Positions 44,854 to 52,700 of a DNA stretch of 60,338 nt are shown piece by piece. How positions within the stretch are numbered: position 1 is the stretch's first letter; every line of letters starts with the position of its first letter. The translations under genes and the position numbers were made by a program. This DNA is from Neobacillus driksii. Its GTDB lineage: Bacteria; Bacillota; Bacilli; Bacillales; Cytobacillaceae. Where the stretch lies: the NCBI RefSeq assembly GCF_013409995.1, contig NZ_JACCBX010000006.1, positions 1-60,338 on the forward strand, given 5' to 3'. The notes beneath the pieces were generated by a model. The model was not told where the DNA came from and searched no databases. It was given only the letters and a program-made list of their open reading frames with translations.

Positions 44854-45636
44854 TTGAGTAAAACAATATTAGTTAACAAGCTGGATAACGGAATTGTGAT
44901 GATTACATTAAATAGGCCGGAAGCTGCAAATGCTTTATCAATAGAGATGTTAGAGGGTCTCCGTGACGCACTTCTTACATGTAAATATGATCGATCAGTC
45001 CGCTGTATCGTGATTACAGGGGCAGGGGAGAAAGCTTTTTGTGCTGGGGCTGATTTAAAAGAAAGAGCTGGAATGGATGCGGTTCAGGTAAGGAAGACGG
45101 TTTCCTTGATCCGCGATAATATCAACTCTTTAGAATCATTACCCCAACCGGTCATAGCCGCTGTGAACGGTGTTGCTTTTGGCGGGGGTACTGAACTAGC
45201 GCTCGCTTGTGATATACGCATTGCCTCTGAAACTGCGAAGCTTGGTCTTACGGAAACATCATTAGGGATTATTCCTGGTGCAGGCGGAACCCAGCGGTTA
45301 CCAAGATTAGTAGGAAAGGGACGTGCCAAAGAGCTGATTTTCACTGCTAGAAGAATTGATGCCGCTGAAGCCATTCAGATTGGATTAGTAGAATATACGG
45401 TCACTTCTGCCAGTTTACGAGATAAAGCATTAGAAATTGCCGGACAAATTGTTCGGAATGGCCCAATTGCCGTAGCACAGGCAAAGTTCGCAATCGATAA
45501 AGGCTATGATGTTGACCTAAACACGGGTCTTGCCATTGAGCAGAATGCCTATGAAGTGACAATCCCAACTAAAGATCGTTTTGAAGGATTACAGGCTTTT
45601 AAAGAGAAACGTACTCCAAATTATATTGGAGAATAA
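44854..45636 (+). CDS. yngF: enoyl-CoA hydratase (probable 3-methylglutaconyl-CoA hydratase)
   Basis: A 260-residue crotonase-fold protein. 'ITLNRPEAANALS', 'GAGEKAFCAGADLKERAG', 'AVNGVAFGGGTELALACDIR' and 'LTETSLGIIPGAGGTQRLPR' give the CoA-binding and oxyanion regions and both acidic positions. Its position between HMG-CoA lyase and carboxylase points to methylglutaconyl-CoA hydration to HMG-CoA. TTG at 44854 with GGAAGGTG five bases upstream is chosen; an earlier in-frame TTG (44836) overlaps the preceding stop. Confidence 0.9.
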   Translation: MSKTILVNKLDNGIVMITLNRPEAANALSIEMLEGLRDALLTCKYDRSVRCIVITGAGEKAFCAGADLKERAGMDAVQVRKTVSLIRDNINSLESLPQPVIAAVNGVAFGGGTELALACDIRIASETAKLGLTETSLGIIPGAGGTQRLPRLVGKGRAKELIFTARRIDAAEAIQIGLVEYTVTSASLRDKALEIAGQIVRNGPIAVAQAKFAIDKGYDVDLNTGLAIEQNAYEVTIPTKDRFEGLQAFKEKRTPNYIGE

Positions 45637-45662
45637 GAATATAGATGAATCGAGGAGGAAAA

Positions 45663-47207
45663 ATGACTGTGGATATGAAACCTCTCCAACAAACGTTAAA
45701 TGATAGAGTCGAACAAATAAAAAAGGGTGGACCTCCTAAATATCATGAGAAAAACCAAGAACAGGGAAAGTTGTTCGTCCGCGATCGTTTATCATTATTA
45801 TTTGATTCTGGCCTTGAACTAGAGGATGGTCTATTTGCAAACTGTATGGCGGGAGATCTTCCTGCAGACGGAGTTGTGACAGGGATGGGCAAGATTAATG
45901 GCCAGCAGGTCTGTGTAATGGCCAACGATTCAACCATCAAAGCTGGTTCTTGGGGAGCAAGGACGGTTGAAAAAATCATTCGAATCCAAGAAACAGCTGA
46001 AAAGCTGCGAGTGCCATTATTATACTTGGTAGATTCAGCTGGAGCGCGGATAACGGATCAGGTGGAAATGTTCCCGGGGCGTCGTGGTGCAGGAAGAATT
46101 TTTTACAATCAAGTAAAGCTTTCAGGGAAAATTCCTCAGATTTGTATTCTGTTTGGACCATCTGCTGCTGGCGGAGCGTACATTCCAGCTTTTTGTGACA
46201 TTGTTATTATGGTTGATAAAAATGCATCCATGTACTTGGGTTCACCAAGGATGGCTGAAATGGTTATTGGCGAAAATGTAACTTTGGAGGAAATGGGCGG
46301 CGCTCGCATGCATTGTTCAGTTTCAGGCTGCGGTGATGTTCTGGCAAAAAGTGAAGAGGAAGCTATCTCTATGGCTAGAAATTATCTATCTTATTTTCCT
46401 GCCAATTTCTCAGAGAAACCGCCAGTTCGTGAGGCAGTGGCACCTAAAGAATTGAAGAAACCATTAGAAGAGTTAATTCCGGTTAATCAGAATTCCCCTT
46501 TTAATATGATAGACTTAATCAATGGGATTATTGATGAAGGCTCCTTCTTTGAAATTAAGAAACTCTTTGCTGGCGAACTGATAACAGGACTTGCCCGTAT
46601 GGATGGGAAATCTGTTGGAATCATTGCCAATCAGCCTCGAGTTAAAGGCGGGGTATTATTCCACGATTCAGCCGATAAGGCCGCAAAATTTATTAATCTT
46701 TGCGATGCCTTCCATATACCTCTATTGTTTTTAGTTGATGTGCCTGGATTTATGATTGGTACAAAGGTGGAGCGGGCAGGAATCATTCGCCATGGGGCGA
46801 AAATGATTTCTGCGATGTCTGAAGCGAGTGTTCCAAAAATCTCTGTTATCGTACGGAAAGCATATGGCGCTGGTCTTTATGCGATGGCTGGTCCTGCCTT
46901 TGAACCGGATGCCTGTCTTGCTTTACCTTCTGCATCCATTGCCGTTATGGGACCAGAAGCAGCTGTTAATGCCGTGTATGCGAATAAAATTGCTGCACTG
47001 CCAGAAGAAGAGCGTGTTGCATTTATTGAACAAAAACGCGAGGAATATAAAGAGGATATTGATATTTATAATCTGGCTTCCGAAATGGTCATTGACGGTA
47101 TCATACCGGCAAACTCATTACGTAAAGAGTTAGTCAATCGTTTTGAAGCTTACTCCTCCAAATACCTCATTTTCTCAGAACGAAAACATCCTGTTTATCC
47201 GGTTTAA
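45663..47207 (+). CDS. yngE: acyl-CoA carboxylase carboxyltransferase (beta) subunit
   Basis: A 514-residue carboxyltransferase of the propionyl/methylcrotonyl-CoA carboxylase beta type. The paired crotonase-like domains show 'LVDSAGARITDQVEMFPGRR', 'CILFGPSAAGGAYIPAFCDI' and 'FLVDVPGFMIGTKVERAGII'. It transfers CO2 from carboxybiotin to the acyl-CoA. With the biotin carboxylase and separate carrier it makes a three-protein carboxylase. ATG at 45663 follows CGAGGAGGAAA. Last gene of the operon. Confidence 0.9.
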   Translation: MTVDMKPLQQTLNDRVEQIKKGGPPKYHEKNQEQGKLFVRDRLSLLFDSGLELEDGLFANCMAGDLPADGVVTGMGKINGQQVCVMANDSTIKAGSWGARTVEKIIRIQETAEKLRVPLLYLVDSAGARITDQVEMFPGRRGAGRIFYNQVKLSGKIPQICILFGPSAAGGAYIPAFCDIVIMVDKNASMYLGSPRMAEMVIGENVTLEEMGGARMHCSVSGCGDVLAKSEEEAISMARNYLSYFPANFSEKPPVREAVAPKELKKPLEELIPVNQNSPFNMIDLINGIIDEGSFFEIKKLFAGELITGLARMDGKSVGIIANQPRVKGGVLFHDSADKAAKFINLCDAFHIPLLFLVDVPGFMIGTKVERAGIIRHGAKMISAMSEASVPKISVIVRKAYGAGLYAMAGPAFEPDACLALPSASIAVMGPEAAVNAVYANKIAALPEEERVAFIEQKREEYKEDIDIYNLASEMVIDGIIPANSLRKELVNRFEAYSSKYLIFSERKHPVYPV

Positions 47208-47283
47208 TGATGATGACCATCATTAAAGAAAAATGATAGAAGTGGGCATCATAGAGGGTTTATAATGCCCAAAATCAGAAGAA

Positions 47284-47316
47284 AAAGGGACGGCAGTAAA
47301 GCCGTCCCTTTCTTAA
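47284..47316. terminator. bidirectional terminator between convergent operons
   Basis: AAGGGACGGC/GCCGTCCCTT stem with AGTAAA loop and T-runs on both strands. Confidence 0.85.
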
Positions 47317-47319
47317 TTC

Positions 47320-48021
47320 TTAGTAAGATGGAAAATGTACATCATGTATATTTCCAGGCTCTTGTCTTTCATTAAGTTCTGCCAGTGCTGCCATTAGTAC
47401 TTTCATTTGTGTAGCTTTATCATGAGGTTTTCCTAGGGAGTGTCCGAATTCGAACCCCACTGGATGAATAGCTCGCGGTGGCCTCATCAAACTGGATTGC
47501 TCTACATCCAACGTGATTAATACTGTTGGAATTCCCTGGGATTCAATGCCGCGCTGCACTGTAACTACAGTGCGATGACAGAGCGGTCAGCCGGCTGTTA
47601 AAAGGACAGCGTCCGCTTTGGAACGAACCACTTCTTTTACTAGCGCAGGAATGGTTTCCTTGTTAATTATATTTAATCTCATGGAATATCCCATCATGGT
47701 CATATGTTTCTCGGCCACTCCGCCTAGGTCTCCATCGTCTACCATTTCCCGCAATCGGTCAATAGGAAAAACGCAGTTGATATCTTCTTTCGGGGCATCT
47801 GTATTATAATGCTCCTTTGGAGCAGCATGAGTGACTGTTAAATCCTTTGCATCCACATCTCCCGGAATGATACGGAAAGTTGCATCTCCTACAGAGGGAT
47901 CCGTGTTAAAGGCCTCTTGATCCTTTAGATGAACACCAGAAGTAGAAACAATCATAATGGTCATTTCATGCAGTGGTTTGGTACTGGGTGTATAAGGGAT
48001 AGCTTTTCTTGAGAGTTCCAT
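47320..48021 (-). CDS. GrdB/PrdB-family selenoprotein with in-frame TGA (Sec145)
   Basis: Read through TGA at 47589-47587, this is one 233-residue protein: 'ADAVLLTAG-U-PLCHRTVV' then 'TVQRGIESQGIPTVLIT'. The U145-x-x-C148 motif, with a following helix and 'GIPTVLIT' strand, matches the redox site of component B selenoproteins of glycine/betaine/sarcosine and D-proline reductases (GrdB/PrdB). The length is close to PrdB. A SECIS-like hairpin follows the TGA (47556-47573). ATG at 48021 follows AGGAGATTGTGT; it starts 35 bases after the peroxiredoxin stop. No PrdA, GrdA/C/D or thioredoxin genes are present, so the substrate is unknown. A conventional caller would report two fragments (47320-47559 and 47587-48048). 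Confidence 0.88.
47556..47573 (-). promoter_or_regulatory. putative bacterial SECIS hairpin of the GrdB/PrdB-like gene
   Basis: In the mRNA, GCACUGU pairs perfectly with ACAGUGC around an AGUU loop. The loop begins about 20 nt after the UGA, within the 16-37-nt range described for bacterial SECIS elements, and contains GU as in the fdhF loop. Confidence 0.65.
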
Positions 48022-48056
48022 ACACAATCTCCTATATTCTGCTAACAATATTCGAT

Positions 48057-48557
48057 TTAGAGTTTCCGTAAAACATCAAACAACTCTTCGTTATCAGGCT
48101 GTTTATCAAGTGGATGAACATCAATCCATTGAACGATTCCATCTTTATCGATGATAAAGAGTGCGCGCTCTGATGCTCCATATGCCGGTTCGCTTTTATT
48201 TTTACGAAGGACGCCATATTTCTCCGAAACTTCTCCATGTGGATAGAAATCGGAACAAAGCGGATAAGATATTCCACCAATTGATTTTGCCCATGCATCA
48301 TGACTGTGAACACTGTCGACTGAAATACCCAGGACCTGGGTATCAAAATCTTCAAAACGAGGGAGATCATCCTCGTATGAAGGCATTTGCGCACCTCAAA
48401 CTGGGGTCCAATCTAGAGGATAAAAACAAAGAAATACATTTTTGGATCCGCGGAATTCACTCAACGTCACCCTGCGGCCGCCATGGGCTTCCAACGTGAA
48501 ATCCGGTGCCGGATCACCAACTTTTAAGGTGCTTGTTTCGGTAGCTCCTTGTGGCAT
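48057..48557 (-). CDS. selenocysteine peroxiredoxin (AhpC/TSA family) with in-frame TGA (Sec54)
   Basis: Read through TGA at 48398-48396, this is a 166-residue peroxiredoxin: 'LKVGDPAPDFTLEAHGG', 'FLCFYPLDWTPV-U-GAQ', then 'YEDDLPRFEDFDTQVLGISV'. P47-x-x-x-T51-x-x-U54 is the universal peroxidatic P-x-x-x-T-x-x-C motif with Sec in place of Cys. Such enzymes reduce peroxides; Sec should raise reactivity. AAAGGAGATAATTAC precedes the ATG at 48557. A SECIS-like hairpin lies 19 nt after the TGA. It is the first gene of a two-gene unit with the GrdB/PrdB-like selenoprotein. A conventional call would start only at 48386, losing the active site. Confidence 0.9.
48357..48376 (-). promoter_or_regulatory. 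putative bacterial SECIS hairpin of the peroxiredoxin gene
   Basis: In the mRNA, ACGAGG pairs perfectly with CCUCGU around AUGAUCUC. It starts 19 nt after the UGA, and its loop starts about 25 nt after, within the usual bacterial range. Confidence 0.6.
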
Positions 48558-48699
48558 GTAATTATCTCCTTTCTAAATTAAAAATTCACGAACACTGTTT
48601 ATTATTCCCATGTACATTATGGATTAACCGGAGCATAAGTAAATTGGTTGTTTTATTGCCAATTAAGCTTAGCAGAGAGTTATTTTTACTAAACATATA

Positions 48700-49602
48700 T
48701 TATTTGTATTGGTCCAACCGGTTGAAAAATTGGATTAGAAACTGATAGAAATTCTTTTCGGAAGGTCCAATGTCCCTATGTTTGGGGATAATAATCCCAA
48801 CTGTTCGCATGGCTTTTGGTGTTTCAATCGGTACTTTAACCGTGAACCTGGGAACAGAGTCATAAAAAGTACTCTCAGGTAAAAGGCTAACTCCGATTCC
48901 CGCGGAAACCAGTCCTTTAAGTGCATCCATATCTTCCCCTTCCGACACAATGTTCGGTTCAAAGCCAGCCTCATGACAGGCATCTACAGCAATTTTTCGC
49001 AGGACATATCCACCAGGAAACAAGACGAATGGATCTGTCCGCAAGTCACTTAAATTCAAACTTCTTTTATCAGCCAATGGGTGACGCTCAGGAATCAATG
49101 CCACGATGTTTTCCATAAATAAAATTTTTGCCTCGAGATCAGGTTCCTTCATAGGAACAGGGCCGAGAAAGGCCAAATCGATTTCACCTTTTTTAACCGC
49201 ATCAATTAAGTAGGCATAGGAGCCATGCCGCAAATGGAAATTAACATTAGGCGCCACTTCCTTATAAGCCGAAATAAGATTTGGTAGCCAATAAATGGAG
49301 AGACTTGAAGGATATCCAATATGCAGGGTTCCTCCTAGTGGGTTAAGATATTCTTCTACTTTTTCCTTTCCTTCATCTAATATTTTTAAAGCATTAATCG
49401 CAAATTGCAGAAATATTTTGCCAATCGGTGTAATCTTAATGTTCCTGCCCACTCTTTCTAATAACTTAACCCCTAGCTCCTCTTCTAGTTTGGTAATTTG
49501 ATAGCTAACGGCTGATTGTGCCACGTTAAGATGATCAGCTGCCTCTGTAACATGCTGCCGTTCCGCCACTTCGATTAAATAACGTAATTGACGAAGCTCC
49601 AT
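48700..49602 (-). CDS. gltC: LysR-family regulator of glutamate synthase
   Basis: A 300-residue LysR protein, the same length as B. subtilis GltC and with its N-terminus 'MELRQLRYLIEVAERQHVTE', followed by the winged-helix 'AADHLNVAQSAVSYQITKLE'. The effector domain begins near residue 90. It is divergent from gltA, as in B. subtilis, where GltC activates gltAB. ATG at 49602 (AAGGAATAACA) is preferred over 49620. Confidence 0.88.
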   Translation of the reverse strand: MELRQLRYLIEVAERQHVTEAADHLNVAQSAVSYQITKLEEELGVKLLERVGRNIKITPIGKIFLQFAINALKILDEGKEKVEEYLNPLGGTLHIGYPSSLSIYWLPNLISAYKEVAPNVNFHLRHGSYAYLIDAVKKGEIDLAFLGPVPMKEPDLEAKILFMENIVALIPERHPLADKRSLNLSDLRTDPFVLFPGGYVLRKIAVDACHEAGFEPNIVSEGEDMDALKGLVSAGIGVSLLPESTFYDSVPRFTVKVPIETPKAMRTVGIIIPKHRDIGPSEKNFYQFLIQFFNRLDQYK

Positions 49603-49735
49603 TGTTATTCCTTCTTTCATTTATATAAGAATTAGATTGGTTTGATATAAATTATATATTGTTTGTATAAATTAGAAAACCTAGAATAGTGGATATAAAT
49701 ATTTCGACAATTACACTTACAGGGAGAGATTTGAA
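49603..49735. promoter_or_regulatory. gltC-gltA divergent control region
   Basis: 133 very A/T-rich bases with T-N11-A-like dyads around 49640-49675, as expected for LysR binding. The exact boxes cannot be assigned by eye. Confidence 0.45.
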
Positions 49736-52700
49736 ATGACGTATCATCAACTACCAAAAGCACAAGGTCTCTACCGTCCAGAGTTTGAACATGATGCCTG
49801 CGGGATCGGCTTGTACGCTCACATAAAAGGAAACGCCACACATGATATTGTGGCAAAAGGACTTAAGATGCTTTGTCAATTGGATCATCGTGGCGGACAG
49901 GGAAGTGACCCGCTTACAGGCGATGGCGCAGGACTTATGGTTCAAATACCAGATCAATTTTTCCGCCAGGAATGTCCAGAAATAAACTTACCTGAGAAAG
50001 GGAAATACGGTGTGGGGATGCTGTTTTTCTCTAAGGATGATCGTGAACGGGAAGAAATTGAAAGCCATATCAATAAAATGGTCGAACAAGAGGGTCAAAC
50101 AGTTCTTGGCTGGAGAACAGTCCCAGTCAATCCAGAACCTATCGGGGTAACCGCACAGGATAGCTGTCCTGTCATTCGCCAGTTGTTTGTTGGTGATAAC
50201 GAAAAAAGTACGGACTCATTAGCGTTTGAACGGAAATTATACGTAATTCGTAAACTTTCAGAAAAATGGGCAAAGGAATCAGAATATCGTTTTTACTTTG
50301 CTAGTCTTTCTAGCAGAACGATCGTTTACAAAGGTCTGTTAACGCCTGAACAAGTAGATCAGTTCTATTTGGATTTGCAGAATGAGAATTTTGTCTCTGC
50401 GTTTGCTTTAGTGCATTCACGCTTTAGTACCAATACATTTCCGAGCTGGGAAAGAGCACATCCTAACCGTTATTTAATTCATAATGGCGAAATTAATACA
50501 CTTCAGGGAAATATTCACTGGATGAAGGCGCGTGAAAGTCAATTTGTGTCAGAGGCTTTTGGAACGGATTTGGAAAAAGTCCTGCCAATACTTGATACAG
50601 ATGGAAGTGATTCATCGATCTTAGACAATGCGCTTGAATTTTTGGTTCTTGCCGGCCGAAAGCCAGCACATGCAGCGATGATGCTTGTCCCAGAGCCATG
50701 GTCTGAAAATCCTCATATCACAGAGGAAAAACGAGCTTTTTATGAATTTCACAGTACTTTAATGGAGCCCTGGGATGGACCGTCTGCTATATCTTTTACT
50801 GACGGTAAACAAATTGGTGCTATTTTGGATCGGAATGGACTACGTCCGGCTCGTTATTATGTTACAGAAGATGATTACATTATTTTTTCATCAGAGGTTG
50901 GAGTCATCGATGTTGAACCGGAAAAGGTATTATACAAAGAGCGTCTTCGCCCTGGAAAAATGCTTTTGATTGATTTAGAAGAAGGTCGAATTATTTCGGA
51001 TGAGGAAATTAAATCACAGTTGGCGAGTCAACAGCCGTATCAGCAATGGTTAAATGATCAGCTTGTTCGCTTGGAAGAGAGAGTAGAGGTTGAGGGAGAA
51101 AGCCGGTCTGATTTACTGACCCTTCAAAAAGCCTTTGGATATACGTATGAAGATATTCAAAAGTACATCCTTCCAGCTGTGACTGAAGGCAAGGATCCTC
51201 TAGGGGCAATGGGGAATGATATGCCGCTTGCTGTTTTATCAGACCGACCTCAAACATTGTTTAACTACTTTAAGCAATTATTTGCCCAAGTAACCAATCC
51301 GCCGGTTGACTCCATTCGTGAAGCAATCGTCACTTCAACCATTTCCTACTTAGGAGCTGAAGGGAACTTACTTCACCCTTCGGAAGAAAATAGCCGTCGG
51401 ATTCAGTTAGAGACGCCGATCCTGACCAACAGTCAGTTGGAAGGTTTAAAGACGAATGATTTATTTAAAAGCAAAGTAATCGACATCCTGTTCGCAGAGG
51501 ATTTAGAAAATAGCCTTAAGGAAATTTGCCGTCAAGCAGATAAAGCAATTGCAGGCGGAGCAAGCTTGATTATCCTGTCTGATCGAAAAATCAATGAAAA
51601 AGAAGTTGCTATTCCATCTTTATTGGCAGCGAGCACCCTTCATCAACACTTGATTCGTGAAGGATTAAGAACGAAGGCGAGCATCCTTATTGAAACAGGG
51701 GAAGTAAGAGAAGTTCATCATTTTGCGGTGCTGCTCGGATATGGTGTTGATGCGATTAACCCTTATCTTGCGTTCGCTACCTATCAGCAAGCTATTGCGG
51801 AAGGAGCATTACCATTCACCTATCAAGAGGCGGTGAAAAAGTATATCTATGCCATGACTGAAGGTGTTGTGAAGGTCATGTCAAAAATGGGTATTTCTAC
51901 GGTGCAAAGCTACCGTGGTGCACAAATTTTTGAAGCAGTTGGGATCGGTTCTGATGTTATCGACACCTACTTCACAGGAACAGTGTCCCAGCTTGGTGGG
52001 ATTGGGTTAGACACTATCGCCCAGGAAGCGAAGCTGCGCCACGCGGAAGCTTTTGCTGTATCAACAGACCAGACCTTAGAATCAGGCAGTAATTTTCAAT
52101 GGAGACATGATGGTGAACACCATGCTTTTAATCCTGGAACCATTCATACATTGCAATGGGCTTGTCGTAATGGGGATTATCAATTATTTAAAAAATACTC
52201 GACGCAGGCAAATGAGGAAAGGCTTGGTTTCTTACGCAACCTATTTTCCTTTAGTGGAACACGACAAGCTGTGCCGATTGAGGAAGTAGAGTCAGTAGAT
52301 TCAATTGTCCGCCGCTTTAAGACTGGTGCAATGTCGTTTGGATCCATTAGTAAGGAAGCACATGAAACATTAGCCATTGCCATGAACCGTTTAGGTGGAA
52401 AAAGTAACTCAGGTGAAGGCGGAGAAGATTCAAGCCGATTCGGAATCGATGAAAATGGTGACAACAGAGGAAGTGCGATCAAGCAGGTTGCTTCCGGCCG
52501 TTTTGGTGTGAAAAGTCATTATCTAGTCAATGCCGAGGAGCTGCAAATTAAAATGGCACAAGGCGCAAAGCCTGGTGAAGGTGGCCAGTTGATGGGTACG
52601 AAGGTGTATCCATGGGTTGCTGACGTTCGAGGTGCAACACCGGGAGTTAGCTTAATTTCACCGCCGCCGCACCATGATATTTATTCCATTGAGGATTTGG

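Noticed and set aside
47320..48021. Functional D-proline or glycine reductase system
   Set aside because: The other subunits (PrdA, GrdA, GrdC/D) are not present in the window; only the B-type selenoprotein is seen.
47587..48048. Stand-alone 153-residue protein ending at TGA 47587, plus separate 79-residue ORF at 47320-47559
   Set aside because: The two halves are continuous in one frame, only a TGA separates them, the TGA sits in a UxxC redox motif and a SECIS-like hairpin follows. A nonsense pseudogene is less likely than selenocysteine.
48057..48386. Short peroxiredoxin starting at ATG 48386
   Set aside because: It would lack the peroxidatic residue and the first strands; no ribosome binding site precedes 48386, whereas 48557 has a strong one and the intervening sequence is clear peroxiredoxin.
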